Origin: Marinomonas arctica
GTDB taxonomy: Bacteria > Pseudomonadota > Gammaproteobacteria > Pseudomonadales > Marinomonadaceae
DNA: 64,000 nt
Direction: 5' to 3'
Assembly (NCBI RefSeq): GCF_003259225.1
Contig: NZ_QHJF01000019.1
Location: 17,057-81,056, forward strand
Of the stretch, positions 9,298-18,287 are shown in pieces; the first letter of the stretch is position 1; the number at the start of each line of letters is the position of its first letter. The notes beneath the pieces are model-generated. The model had not been told where the DNA came from and did not search any database. It was given only the letters and a program-made list of their open reading frames with translations. The translations under genes were made by a program, and so were the position numbers.

Positions 9298-10000
9298 GGT
9301 AACCTTCCAAAAAGGTGCGCCATTGCGCGTCTGAAATATTGAATTGGGTGTGTAGGTTTGATTCTTTATCCAGCGATCGTTTTAATCGATCAATATTGGC
9401 TTGTTTCCATTGTGTATCCTGAGTTCTTTGCTCGCACTTATCAAAATCAATCAGCCAAATTTTGTTGTTTTGATCTACCATAATGTTATGGCAATTTAAG
9501 TCTGAGTGGAAAATACCTTCGTTATGAAAGCGTTTTACGACTTTTCCAATCTCGTGCCAGTTAAGTGTTTGGCTGTTCCCTGCTTTAATAATATCAAAAA
9601 GATCCTGTGCGTTTTCGATGGTCTGAGTTAGCAGTTCGGCTTGGTAAAAGCCTTTGTCGAGGACATATAGGCCGCCGATAGGTCGAGGAACCGGTAATCC
9701 TATTGAGCGCATATGCTCTAATAAGCTCAGTTCAAGCCATGGGCGAGTGTGTTTTTGCCCTGTAAACAAAAAATGGCTTTTATTGAATTTGGCGATCAGT
9801 CCGCCGCGACGATAACGTCTTATAACAAACTGACCAAATTGACTGTTAATAAACCAGACAGCGCCTCGGCCATGGCCTGCGCCGCTCAATGCTTGTTGAG
9901 ACTGCCAGAATGTTGGGTCAAACCAAGTGCTTGACAGTGGCAGTGTGGGGTCACTTTTTAACAGTATCGTATTAGGCGATATTTTGATGGCTTCTGGCAT
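9290..10000 (-). CDS. kdkA: 3-deoxy-D-manno-octulosonic acid (Kdo) kinase
   Basis: KdkA is a eukaryotic-like kinase that phosphorylates the 4-OH of Kdo in the lipopolysaccharide inner core, in place of the second Kdo in organisms with a single one. The kinase fold is visible: GRGAVWF (glycine loop), VIRRYRRGGL with the ATP-binding lysine/arginine region, HSDLNCHNIM (catalytic loop) and LIDFDKCE (metal-binding loop). The reading frame extends upstream to a TTG at 10057, but there is no ribosome-binding site there, and the Haemophilus enzyme aligns from the ATG at 10000, which is chosen. It overlaps the downstream acyltransferase gene by 8 bases. The divergent neighbour is a heptosyltransferase-like gene. 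Confidence 0.85.
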   Translation of the reverse strand: MPEAIKISPNTILLKSDPTLPLSSTWFDPTFWQSQQALSGAGHGRGAVWFINSQFGQFVIRRYRRGGLIAKFNKSHFLFTGQKHTRPWLELSLLEHMRSIGLPVPRPIGGLYVLDKGFYQAELLTQTIENAQDLFDIIKAGNSQTLNWHEIGKVVKRFHNEGIFHSDLNCHNIMVDQNNKIWLIDFDKCEQRTQDTQWKQANIDRLKRSLDKESNLHTQFNISDAQWRTFLEGYRG

Positions 10001-10110
10001 TTTGCTCGCTTTACATAGGATGGTCTTTATCGCGTCTATAAATTTGGACACATTCAAAGAGGACTATTCTATAATACTTGCCACGTTTAAGCAGCCTTAA
10101 TGAGGAAGAC

Positions 10111-11118
10111 ATGCAGCAAGAGGGTATTCAGCAGATAGCAGTGGTTCGATTGTCTGCTTTAGGGGATGTGTGTCATGCCGTGGCCGTCGTACAAGCGATG
10201 ATGAAATTATATCCCACCGCTAAAGTTACTTGGATTACGTCTCCGTTGGAGGCTAGATTGGTTCGCTTATTGGAGGGAGTAGATGTCATCGAGTACGATA
10301 AAAAAAGTGGTCTTGCTGGTATGTTTACACTTAGAGCGAAACTGAAACACGTCATATTTGATGCGTTACTTCATTTGCAATGGTCATCAAGATCGAGTGT
10401 TCTAACGAGAATGCTTAAAGTAAAGCGGCGTATCGGTTTTTCTTTGTCTCGGTCCCGTGAAAAACAGAACTGGTTTGTCAATGAGCTAGCGCCGGAGCCT
10501 AAAGGTTATCATGTACTGGATTCTTTTTTGTCTGTCGCTAGCGTATTAGGGGTTCAGGGCGTTACTTTCCCATGTCAATTAAACCTACCTGAAATCGAAT
10601 TTGATTTGCCTAAGTCTTACGTGATCGTTAATCCTTGTGGTTCTAAAGTTGAAAAAAATTGGACGCTTGAAGGTAATAGAGCGGTTGTGAAGCGTATTTT
10701 AGAAAAAGGTTTGACGCCAGTTTTAACAGGTGGACCTTCTGAGTTAGAAGTAACGTTTTCTCAGAACATTGAGTCAGGTATTGAAGGGGTGCTTAATTTA
10801 GTAGGCAAAACGTCAGTGGAATCTATGTGTACGTTAATTAAAGGTGCTTTATTAGTGGTGAGTCCTGATACTGGCCCTGCACATATTGCCACTTTAGTGG
10901 GCACGCCAGTATTGGGTTTGTATGCACTTTCTAATCCGAAACGCACTGGGCCTTATAACGATATACATAATGTTGTGAGTGTCTATGACGAGCTTGCCGA
11001 GAAAGAATATAACAAACCGGTAAGAGAGCTGCCTTGGGCGACGACCGTGCATGACCCTAAGGCCATGCAGCATATTCGTATTGAGCAAGTTTTGGCTAAA
11101 TTAGATACGCTTATTTAG
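10111..11118 (+). CDS. Glycosyltransferase family 9 protein (heptosyltransferase-like)
   Basis: A cytoplasmic GT-B glycosyltransferase of the ADP-heptose:LPS family, expected to add heptose to the inner core. Visible motifs are VVRLSALGDVCHAV at the N-terminus, VIVNPCGSKVEKNW in the middle, the sugar-nucleotide motif VLTGGPSE, and the signature SPDTGPAHIATLVGTPVLGLYALSNPKRTGPY near residues 260-290 (written here as landmarks SPDTGPAHIA and LYALSNPKRTGPY). The ATG at 10111 is preferred to the TTG at 10078 because GAGGAAG lies directly upstream. It is transcribed divergently from kdkA. It resembles heptosyltransferase I (WaaC) and the TagT-like GT9 set; exact acceptor is uncertain. Confidence 0.8.
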   Translation: MQQEGIQQIAVVRLSALGDVCHAVAVVQAMMKLYPTAKVTWITSPLEARLVRLLEGVDVIEYDKKSGLAGMFTLRAKLKHVIFDALLHLQWSSRSSVLTRMLKVKRRIGFSLSRSREKQNWFVNELAPEPKGYHVLDSFLSVASVLGVQGVTFPCQLNLPEIEFDLPKSYVIVNPCGSKVEKNWTLEGNRAVVKRILEKGLTPVLTGGPSELEVTFSQNIESGIEGVLNLVGKTSVESMCTLIKGALLVVSPDTGPAHIATLVGTPVLGLYALSNPKRTGPYNDIHNVVSVYDELAEKEYNKPVRELPWATTVHDPKAMQHIRIEQVLAKLDTLI

Positions 11119-11123
11119 CGAGG

Positions 11124-12083
11124 CTATTTAGACAGAGTTTGCTCAGCCAGTTTAAGATCTAAAGTCGCTTTAAGTAGCTTATACAGCTTGATTGAAGCGT
11201 CTATTTCTTCTTTGCGGTTGGTTAAACTTTCTATGTTTAAGCCAAGTGGAACACCAAGAGGAAGGGCCGTTTCAATAATTTGCTCTAAAGCGTTGCGGCA
11301 AATTTTAATGGACTCTTCCAATGGTGCTTGAGCGTCCAAAATGCGATGTTTGGTTGCATCGGGCACGGAAATCCCCAACCACTCCATGAATTCCAATGTT
11401 TTGGCGCTGCCGCATGGAGTGAAGGTTAGAATGATCCGCTTTGGTGTTTCGCCTCTTTCTTTGCAGGTTCTTGCGTAGCGGCTGATTAGATCTGCGGTCG
11501 CTTGGTGGTTATAAACGGCTTGTGAAATGAAGAACTCACATCCAGATGCTGTTTTTTTCAACAGGCGTAAGTGTTCGTCGCCTTTTTTTGCGTGTCGCTC
11601 TGCTATGGTGACACCGCCTAGGTTAAAGGCATGAGGCGATGCTTTTAGTGTGTCATAGGCCTGCGGTAAGGGCAGTTTGATATCCCCCGTTGAAGAGGGT
11701 GACCCCACTAAAACCAAGTCACGAATACCATATTGTTCCCATGCTTCTGTTAACCAGCCAGAAAATTCTGCTGAGCTACGTGAAGAGACGGATTTGTAGG
11801 TAATAACAGGCTTGCCAGATTGCTGGTGAAGACGTTTTGACCAAGCACGAGGGTCGTGGGTTTCCATGAAAGGAAAAGGGCGCGGCTTGTCAATGCGGCT
11901 GGTTTCGTCTTGAATATCATAGACGATCAAACCATCCACATCGATATTATCAAGACGCTCAAGCAGTTTTTGGCTGACTTGTTCTAGTTGCTCTTCTTCC
12001 AAAGAGGACTTGGGCGGTGTTGTACCAATGAAGTATACGCCTCGACTTGGATCTTGAAATTTTGTTGCTAATGCCGATTTCAT
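11124..12083 (-). CDS. Divergent methylenetetrahydrofolate reductase (MetF)-like protein
   Basis: The 319-residue product has the length and fold landmarks of the MetF TIM barrel (GGVTIAERHAKKGDEHL, then FISQAVYN, which corresponds to the conserved ITQ block binding folate). It is not a canonical MetF. The E. coli FEFFPP motif is replaced by IGTTPP (residues 19-24), so the catalytic Glu position is a Gly. The LRGD motif that holds the flavin-tuning Asp is LVGS (residues 126-129). A FAD- or folate-linked role is possible but ordinary methylene-THF reduction is doubtful. It converges on the heptosyltransferase gene with only 5 bases between stops and shows no operon link. Confidence 0.65.
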   Translation of the reverse strand: MKSALATKFQDPSRGVYFIGTTPPKSSLEEEQLEQVSQKLLERLDNIDVDGLIVYDIQDETSRIDKPRPFPFMETHDPRAWSKRLHQQSGKPVITYKSVSSRSSAEFSGWLTEAWEQYGIRDLVLVGSPSSTGDIKLPLPQAYDTLKASPHAFNLGGVTIAERHAKKGDEHLRLLKKTASGCEFFISQAVYNHQATADLISRYARTCKERGETPKRIILTFTPCGSAKTLEFMEWLGISVPDATKHRILDAQAPLEESIKICRNALEQIIETALPLGVPLGLNIESLTNRKEEIDASIKLYKLLKATLDLKLAEQTLSK

Positions 12084-12276
12084 AATGTCACACTCTAAAT
12101 AGACGAGGCAGCTATGTGGTTCTGCGGCTCGATAAGTTTGTTTGTTGTGGTTATTCTAACAGTGAAATGAATTCAAGGCTTTGTCTGTAAGTTGAATAAT
12201 ATTATTGATGAAGTGAAGGTCTCTAATCTTATTTGGGGATTGACTGGGTTGCACTTCATTATAAGTGAGAAAGCGC

Positions 12277-12822
12277 ATGTCAAATATAGAGTTGAAAGGT
12301 TTTTCTGAGGCGACCTCTTCGGTTTTACCACCAGTGCATACTTGGACGCCACCGTTTTGCGGTGACATGGACATGGTGATTAAGGCAAATGGCGATTGGT
12401 GTCATGAGGGCAGCAAAATTAAGCGTCCTGCAATGGTGACGATGTTTAGCCGAATATTATGGTTCGAACATGGTGAGTACTTCTTAATGACGCCTGTCGA
12501 AAAGGTGCGAATTAAAGTAGACGATGCACCTTTTCACGTTAACCGTTGGCAATGGATAGAAACCGTATGCGGTCGAGCGATCGAATTTCGAACGCAGACT
12601 GAGGATGTTTTGGTACTCGGCGTTGACTGTGATATTTGGATGGGGTTTTACCATGAAGAAGAGCGTCCTTACATTTCTATGCGCTATGGCATGAAGGCTC
12701 TGGTGGGGCGAAATGTGTTTTATGGTCTCGCTGAAAGCCTTGCTGAGGTTGAAACGTCACAGGGGCGAGGTGTGGGCGTAATAAGTGCAGGTAAAAGCTA
12801 TCTTTTAATGCAAGATGCATAA
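12277..12822 (+). CDS. DUF1285 domain protein
   Basis: A protein of the DUF1285 family, of unknown function, common in Pseudomonas and related groups. Typical features are VHTWTPPFCGDMDMVIKANG near the N-terminus (seen as WTPPFCGDMDM then WCHEGSKIKRPAM), EYFLMTPVEKVRIKVDDAPF in the middle and GVDCDIWM further on. No signal peptide or membrane helix is seen. The ATG at 12277 is preferred to the GTG at 12265, which would add four residues without homology support. It is followed 88 bases later by a DEAD-box helicase gene. The family assignment is by motif recognition. Confidence 0.75.
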   Translation: MSNIELKGFSEATSSVLPPVHTWTPPFCGDMDMVIKANGDWCHEGSKIKRPAMVTMFSRILWFEHGEYFLMTPVEKVRIKVDDAPFHVNRWQWIETVCGRAIEFRTQTEDVLVLGVDCDIWMGFYHEEERPYISMRYGMKALVGRNVFYGLAESLAEVETSQGRGVGVISAGKSYLLMQDA

Positions 12823-12910
12823 CGAATTTTAGATTGTCTAGGTTATAATGCGTCCATTAGACGCGACGTTTTGGTTGCGTAGTATTGTTTCGTTTTGAAG
12901 GGGTGTTTGT

Positions 12911-14257
12911 TTGTTATTCGAAGAATTTGGTTTTGATAATCGTATTTTAAAGTCTATGGGCCATTTAGGGTTTGATGAGGCAACGGAAATACAAGCTCGC
13001 GCTATTCCAGAAGCCATGGCTGGACGAGACTTATTGGCGTCATCAAAAACGGGTTCTGGAAAAACGCTTGCCTATCTTTTACCTGCATTGCATCGAGTTT
13101 ACAAGAAAAAAGCACTGTCAAAACGCGACCCTCGCGTTGTGGTTTTGGTGCCAACTCGTGAATTGGCTAAGCAAGTGTTTGGTCAGCTAAGATTATTATT
13201 AGCAGGCAGCCGCTTCACGTCTATTCTCATTCAAGGTGGTGAAAACTTTAATGATCAACACAAATCCTTGCAAAAAGATCCCCATTTTATTGTGGCGACA
13301 CCGGGTCGTTTAGTCGATCACTTAAAACAGCGTCATGTTTTTCTGGAAGGCCTTGAGTTGCTTATTTTGGACGAAGCAGACCGCATGTTGGATTTGGGGT
13401 TTGCCGACGCAATGCGTGCGATTAATGCCGCCGCCAGTCACCGTCAACGTCAAACCTTGTTCTTCTCAGCGACATTGGATAACACGGAAGTCAGCGTGAT
13501 CGCTGGTGAGCTATTACGGGAGCCTTCACGTGTTGCTGTTGGTCAAGGCTTTGACGAGCACACGGATATTTCTCAGCACGTTTTGTTGTGTGATCACTTG
13601 GATCATAAAGAGGCTTTACTTAAGCATCTGTTATTGGGCCAAACGATCAAGCAAGCGATTATTTTTACAGCAACGAAAAGCGATACTGTGCGCTTGTCTG
13701 AAATCATTGCTGGTTGGGGATTAAGTACGCAGGCTTTGAATGGTAATTTATCGCAAAGCGCACGTAATAAAACCATGGAAAGTTTTGCCAAAGGTCAGTT
13801 TGATGTCTTAGTGAGCACAGATGTGGCTTCTCGGGGTTTGGATATTGCCAGTGTGTCCCATGTGTTCAATTTCGATTTGCCCAAGCAAGCCGAAGAGTTT
13901 GTTCATAGAACGGGGCGGACAGGTCGTGCTGGTTTTAAAGGCGACGCTTATTCTTTGGTTGGTCCAAAAGATTGGGTGAATTTCAAAGCAATCGAAGCTT
14001 TCTTGCAAAAAACCTTTACAGCTGAGTCTATAGAAGGGCTCGAGCCGACGTTTAAGGGCTTACTTCCACCTAAACCTGTTCGTCAAGAAACGAAGAAGGG
14101 GAATGTCAAAATGCCAACTAAAGCGCCTAAAAAGACAAATAAAAAGCCAGCTGGCAAAGCTCGTTTCCATGATAATCAACAGGACGGTTTTGCTGCTTTT
14201 AAATTACCGCCTAAGCGTTTTGCGACATCGGAAGTGGTCAGTGATGAAGATGAGTAA
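12911..14257 (+). CDS. srmB: DEAD-box ATP-dependent RNA helicase (SrmB-like)
   Basis: A DEAD-box helicase that unwinds RNA duplexes; the SrmB group acts in early 50S subunit assembly. Motifs in order: the Q-motif EIQARAIP, motif I SSKTGSGKT (residues 44-52), PTRELAKQ, TPGRLVDHL, LDEADRMLD, FFSATLD, then the C-terminal RecA-like domain with STDVASRGLDI and HRTGRTGRAG. A basic tail after about residue 385 (many K and P) probably binds RNA. The start is TTG at 12911, with GAAGGGG at 12897-12903. Naming it srmB rather than rhlE or another paralogue is a judgement from overall resemblance. Confidence 0.85.
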   Translation: MLFEEFGFDNRILKSMGHLGFDEATEIQARAIPEAMAGRDLLASSKTGSGKTLAYLLPALHRVYKKKALSKRDPRVVVLVPTRELAKQVFGQLRLLLAGSRFTSILIQGGENFNDQHKSLQKDPHFIVATPGRLVDHLKQRHVFLEGLELLILDEADRMLDLGFADAMRAINAAASHRQRQTLFFSATLDNTEVSVIAGELLREPSRVAVGQGFDEHTDISQHVLLCDHLDHKEALLKHLLLGQTIKQAIIFTATKSDTVRLSEIIAGWGLSTQALNGNLSQSARNKTMESFAKGQFDVLVSTDVASRGLDIASVSHVFNFDLPKQAEEFVHRTGRTGRAGFKGDAYSLVGPKDWVNFKAIEAFLQKTFTAESIEGLEPTFKGLLPPKPVRQETKKGNVKMPTKAPKKTNKKPAGKARFHDNQQDGFAAFKLPPKRFATSEVVSDEDE

Positions 14258-14389
14258 TCTGATTAGTATTGCGTAACATTATTGTGAACGCAGAACTATA
14301 ATAATTGACAGGTGAGCCATTTTCACGCTATTGATTAGGGAAAGTGTAGAAATCTTTCTTTACCTTTCTTATCTATTGGAGATGAGCTT

Positions 14390-15286
14390 ATTAATCGTTT
14401 GCCCCCTTTAAATTCATTGAAGTGTTTTGAATCTGCTGCTCGTCATGGTAGTTTCAATAAAGCAGCCAAGGAATTGTCTGTCACGCCTTCTGCGATTAGT
14501 CATCAAATCAAGGGTTTGGAAAGTTTTCTAGGCCTTGAGCTTTTTCGCCGTACAAAACGTAAAGTGATTTTAACGGAAGCGGGTGAGTCGTATTTAAAAC
14601 CTATAAAGAGTATTTTTGAGCAGTTAGAAAATGCGACATCGGAACTGAAGAGCAAGCAAAAGTCTGGATCATTGCGATTGGCGGTTGCGCCAGCTTTTCT
14701 GACTCGTTGGCTCATGCCTAGAATGGAGCGCTTTCAAGAGCGTTACCCTGATATTCAGATCGAAATTAGTTCCTCCACAGGGTTGATTGACTTCTCAGCC
14801 AATGACATTGATATGGCGGTATACTTTGGTAGCGGTGATTGGGATGATGTAGAGGCATATTATTTACGCCCCGCACGCTTGGCTCCCGTTTGTAACCCAC
14901 GTTTGATAAAGCCTGAACAGCCTATCGTGAAACCAGAAGACATGCGTTTTTATCCGTTGTTACACGTGACTAAGCGAAAAGACGAATGGCATGATTGGTT
15001 GCAACAGCATGATCTTGATCCTAAATTATTTCGTCGCGGTTTGATGTTTTCTAGTGGGTCTTTAACCGCTGGCGCGGCAGCGCAAGGGTTGGGTATATCA
15101 TTGACTGACCCAGAATTGATTATGCCGGAAATAGAGGCTGGGACGCTAAAAGTGTTGTTTAATCAGCATTTGATTACCAATCGGTCTTTTTATTTGGTGT
15201 ATGAGAAACGTCGTTCAGTTACCTCGGCTATGTCGGCTTTTAAAGAGTGGATAATTGAAGAAATGGTGGGTCATAAAAACACATAA
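14390..15286 (+). CDS. LysR-family transcriptional regulator, GcvA-like, with a probable ATT start
   Basis: A DNA-binding regulator with an N-terminal winged helix-turn-helix (residues about 6-65, core AKELSVTPSAISHQIKGLE) and a periplasmic-binding-protein-like effector domain (from LRLAVAPAFLTRW). The product resembles GcvA, whose N-terminus is usually M-x-R-L-P-P-L-N. That pattern appears here only if translation begins at the ATT at 14390 (ATT AAT CGT TTG CCC), where GGAG at 14379-14382 lies 7 bases upstream. The alternative, TTG at 14399, has no suitable ribosome-binding site and drops the N-R residues. No glycine-cleavage genes are adjacent, so the target is unknown. It may respond to a small metabolite, and LysR regulators usually autoregulate. 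Confidence 0.8.
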   Translation: MNRLPPLNSLKCFESAARHGSFNKAAKELSVTPSAISHQIKGLESFLGLELFRRTKRKVILTEAGESYLKPIKSIFEQLENATSELKSKQKSGSLRLAVAPAFLTRWLMPRMERFQERYPDIQIEISSSTGLIDFSANDIDMAVYFGSGDWDDVEAYYLRPARLAPVCNPRLIKPEQPIVKPEDMRFYPLLHVTKRKDEWHDWLQQHDLDPKLFRRGLMFSSGSLTAGAAAQGLGISLTDPELIMPEIEAGTLKVLFNQHLITNRSFYLVYEKRRSVTSAMSAFKEWIIEEMVGHKNT

Positions 15287-15344
15287 GTGCATTTTGAATC
15301 ATGGCTAAAAAACATATTTTTAAAACGGAAATGAGAACTTGTAT

Positions 15345-15635
15345 ATGAGCACAGCGTTAAAAGTAAATAGCTATTTTAATGATCAAGTAAAATCCATTGC
15401 ATTGGATAACGCGGAAGGAACATCAACCGTTGGTGTAATGGCAATTGGTGACTATGAGTTTGGTACCAGTCAAAGAGAGTATATGACGGTTGTGTCAGGC
15501 GCGCTAACGGTTAAATTACCTGCGCAAGACGAATGGACAACCTTTGTGAAAGGCGACACTTTTATTGTAGAAGCGAATCAAACCTTTCAATTAAAAGTGA
15601 CTGAGATGACCGCTTATCTTTGTCGATATGAGTGA
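15345..15635 (+). CDS. ppnP: Pyrimidine/purine nucleoside phosphorylase PpnP
   Basis: A small cupin-fold enzyme that phosphorolyses several nucleosides to base and ribose-1-phosphate. Conserved landmarks match E. coli PpnP: VKSIAL near residue 15, [42 protein letters not shown] and the C-terminal AYLCRYE. The ATG at 15345 is the likely start; a TTG six bases upstream would add only two residues. The 96-residue length is normal. It ends shortly before a terminator shared with mltD. The upstream LysR gene is in the same orientation but 58 bases away, and a regulatory link is not evident. Confidence 0.9.
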   Translation: MSTALKVNSYFNDQVKSIALDNAEGTSTVGVMAIGDYEFGTSQREYMTVVSGALTVKLPAQDEWTTFVKGDTFIVEANQTFQLKVTEMTAYLCRYE

Positions 15636-15661
15636 TACGGTTTTTTTAAAAGCAGTATTAT

Positions 15662-15694
15662 AAAAAAAGGGCTGATCAAATCAGCCCTTTTTGC
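15662..15694 (+). terminator. Terminator between convergent ppnP and mltD
   Basis: AAAGGGCTGA at 15666-15675 pairs with TCAGCCCTTT at 15681-15690, with an A-run before and T residues after. It may serve both strands. Confidence 0.8.
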
Positions 15695-15708
15695 TTTCTG
15701 TTGGTTGT

Positions 15709-17364
15709 TTAGCCGCCGACCACGTTTACAAGAAGCGTGACTTTGTCGCCCGGTTGAACGTATTTCTTGCTGCTGACTTTCGGATTCCATTCACGAATGT
15801 CATTGACGGACACCTTAAACTTGTTGGCAACAACGGCCAATGATTCACCTGGTCTTATGGTGTAAATCACTTTCTTAATCACGCTGCGGGTGCTGTTGTT
15901 GATTTTTGATTGTTCAGGTTCTAGCCAGAGCACCAGCTTTTTGCCAGGCATTAACGGATCGCCTAGACCCATATTGTTCCAACGGGCGAGTGTTTTAGTG
16001 TCCGTTTTATATTTGTTGGCAATCAACCATAAGCTATCACCAGAATTGACGGTGTAGTTTATTTTAATGCGATTGCGGTTTGGTGCCTTAGATTGCTTGG
16101 CTAGTAAGCGTTGGTGAGAGCTTAATGTGTAGCTTTCTATGTTGTTTCCGGCTACTGGGATCATGAGCTCTTGCCCAACGCGGATCATAGAGGAAGACAT
16201 TTTATTAACGTCTTGCAGGACGTTGACTGTTGTGTTGTGCTGTTTTGCCACTAGGAGTAAATTGTCACCTGCTTTTACCGAATAGCGAACCCAAGTTACT
16301 CGCTCTTTGCTGGGGATTTCTGCCAGCTTTGCTCTGAATTTTTTAGCCTTGGAAATAGGCATTAACAGTCGATGAGGGCCATCAGGGGAGGTTGCCCACT
16401 GGTTAAAGCCTGGGTTTAATAAGTAAACCTCATCAATACTAACGTTCGCCATCTCTGCCGCTTGCGCTAAATCTATTTGACCGCCAATGTTGACAACATC
16501 AAAGTAAGGCTTGTTTGGGATGGAATACGTTGAGTAATTGTATTTTTCTGGATCTTTGATGATTTTTGCAAGAGCGATCAACTTGGGTACGTAAGCGCGT
16601 GTCTCTCGCGGCAGGTCTAGGGACCAGAAATCAGTAGGTTTACCGGCTTTTTTGTTTTTTCTGATCGCTCTCATAACGGTGCCTTCACCCGAGTTATAAG
16701 ACGCCAGTGCATGGAGCCAGTTACCATCAAACATTTTATGCAGTCGAGTCAGGTAGGCGATGGCTGCCTGAGTTGAGCCTATAATATCGCGACGACCGTC
16801 GTACCACCATGTTTGATCCAGCCCATACATTTGACCGGTAGACGGGATGAATTGCCAAGGACCAGAAGCGCGTCCATGGCTGTATCCGAATGGATCGAAG
16901 CCACTTTCTACGATGGGTAATAAGGCTATTTCTGTAGGAATACCTGCTTTCTCTAGTTCCTCAACGATGTAATATAAGTAACGCTCACCACGCTTTGATA
17001 CTCGGTCTAAGTATGAAGGGTGAGAGCTGAACCAGCGTAGCTGAGAGGATAGGCGAGGGCGATCTATGTCAAGATCAAGCTGGTATCCAGCGCGGATTCT
17101 TTCCCATATGTCAGCGTGCTCTTGCGGCGTTGTCGTGACAGCCTGTTGCTCATTGGCGGCGTCTTCATTGTCTTCAGCGGTCGATTCGACTGGTGGGACA
17201 GTGTCAATGAAGCCTAATTGTTCGGTATCTGCCTCGACAATATCGCTATCTTCTAAAGACTCTGTGAGCTCATTAGAGGCGTTATCTTGATCTATTTTTG
17301 AGGCGCTTTGGCAGGCGCTCAGTGTTAGGCTGACAAGGCAAATCCAGAATATTTTATATATCAT
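15709..17364 (-). CDS. mltD: Membrane-bound lytic murein transglycosylase D
   Basis: MltD cleaves the glycan strand of peptidoglycan, forming 1,6-anhydro-muropeptides, and acts from the outer membrane. The N-terminus is a lipoprotein signal (LVSLTLSAC, lipobox near residue 17). A soluble lytic transglycosylase (SLT) domain follows, with the catalytic Glu in LLPIVESGFDP and the ASGPWQF motif. Three LysM peptidoglycan-binding repeats end the protein: YSVKAGDNLLLVAKQHN, YTVNSGDSLWLIANKYK and YTIRPGESLAVVANKFK. The ATG at 17364 is preferred to the GTG at 17373; neither has a strong ribosome-binding site. It lies next to gloB, as in E. coli and many gammaproteobacteria. Confidence 0.92.
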   Translation of the reverse strand: MIYKIFWICLVSLTLSACQSASKIDQDNASNELTESLEDSDIVEADTEQLGFIDTVPPVESTAEDNEDAANEQQAVTTTPQEHADIWERIRAGYQLDLDIDRPRLSSQLRWFSSHPSYLDRVSKRGERYLYYIVEELEKAGIPTEIALLPIVESGFDPFGYSHGRASGPWQFIPSTGQMYGLDQTWWYDGRRDIIGSTQAAIAYLTRLHKMFDGNWLHALASYNSGEGTVMRAIRKNKKAGKPTDFWSLDLPRETRAYVPKLIALAKIIKDPEKYNYSTYSIPNKPYFDVVNIGGQIDLAQAAEMANVSIDEVYLLNPGFNQWATSPDGPHRLLMPISKAKKFRAKLAEIPSKERVTWVRYSVKAGDNLLLVAKQHNTTVNVLQDVNKMSSSMIRVGQELMIPVAGNNIESYTLSSHQRLLAKQSKAPNRNRIKINYTVNSGDSLWLIANKYKTDTKTLARWNNMGLGDPLMPGKKLVLWLEPEQSKINNSTRSVIKKVIYTIRPGESLAVVANKFKVSVNDIREWNPKVSSKKYVQPGDKVTLLVNVVGG

Positions 17365-17418
17365 GTAAGTCACAAAATTGAATAAAGTTTGGACATTTTA
17401 AGGGAGTATTGCGATAGG

Positions 17419-18192
17419 TCAACTAAAACTATCCTTGGCGCGTCTAACTTGACTGAATGCCGCCACAGAATTATCGGCTGGTTTTTCGTTAAGTTGTTGT
17501 GCTGCTTTAACTTTTAAGGATCTAATGTGGGTTCGTAAAAAGGGGTTAGTTTTTTTCTCTACGCTGAGTTTTGTTGGTAAAGTGGGCTGATTATTGGCTC
17601 TTTTTGCTTGGCTTATTCGGTTTGAGCGTAAAAGTGCCTTGTTATTGGGCTCTAAAGAAAGGGCAAAACGGTAGTTGGCCAACGTATACTCGTGGGTGCC
17701 GTAGATGAGTGTGTTGTCGGGTAAGTGGAGAATTTTTGTCATTGCATCTAACATTTGCTCTGGTGTTCCTTCCATGATTCGACCACAGCCACCTCTGAAT
17801 AAGGTGTCACCACAGAATAAGGTGCTTGTCTCCTCTGGGTAAAAGTAACATAAATGGTCAAGTGTGTGCCCTGGGGTGGCGATAACATGAAAGGTGCGTG
17901 TGAAAATGGTGACTTGGTCGCCTCCGTGCATGGGCGTGGTAATGAGATCAGTAAGATGGGCAGGACCATAAACATGACAAGCAAAATGTTGTTTTAGTCG
18001 ACTGACGCCCCCAGTATGATCTTTGTGGTGGTGGGTGATTAAAATGCCTGTTAAGGTTTTGTTCTCGTGATGGCAATAATTTAATACAACGTCGGCATCT
18101 CCCGGATCTACAGCCCAGATGGCTGAACTATCTTTATCTTGGATGATCCAGATATAATTATCCTGAAAAGCGGGAAGCGGAAAAATAGTCAT
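17419..18192 (-). CDS. gloB: Hydroxyacylglutathione hydrolase (glyoxalase II)
   Basis: GloB is a cytoplasmic metallo-beta-lactamase-fold enzyme that hydrolyses S-D-lactoylglutathione to D-lactate and glutathione, completing methylglyoxal detoxification. The metal motif THHHKDH is near residue 53, followed by TPGHTLDH, LFCGDTLFRGGCGR and the terminal-domain GTHEYTLANYRFA, all in family order. The C-terminal substrate-binding region contains NPFLR. Length (257) is typical. It is divergent from the yafS-like gene and convergent-adjacent to mltD, giving the order mltD-gloB-yafS-rnhA-dnaQ that is known from enterobacteria. Confidence 0.93.
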   Translation of the reverse strand: MTIFPLPAFQDNYIWIIQDKDSSAIWAVDPGDADVVLNYCHHENKTLTGILITHHHKDHTGGVSRLKQHFACHVYGPAHLTDLITTPMHGGDQVTIFTRTFHVIATPGHTLDHLCYFYPEETSTLFCGDTLFRGGCGRIMEGTPEQMLDAMTKILHLPDNTLIYGTHEYTLANYRFALSLEPNNKALLRSNRISQAKRANNQPTLPTKLSVEKKTNPFLRTHIRSLKVKAAQQLNEKPADNSVAAFSQVRRAKDSFS

Positions 18193-18287
18193 AAGTTGTC
18201 TGCTTTATAGAGGCGGTGGTTGTTTATATGGCGTGTCTATAAAAAAATAAATACAGCGTCATACCGTTTAAAAAGAGAATTCATTGT

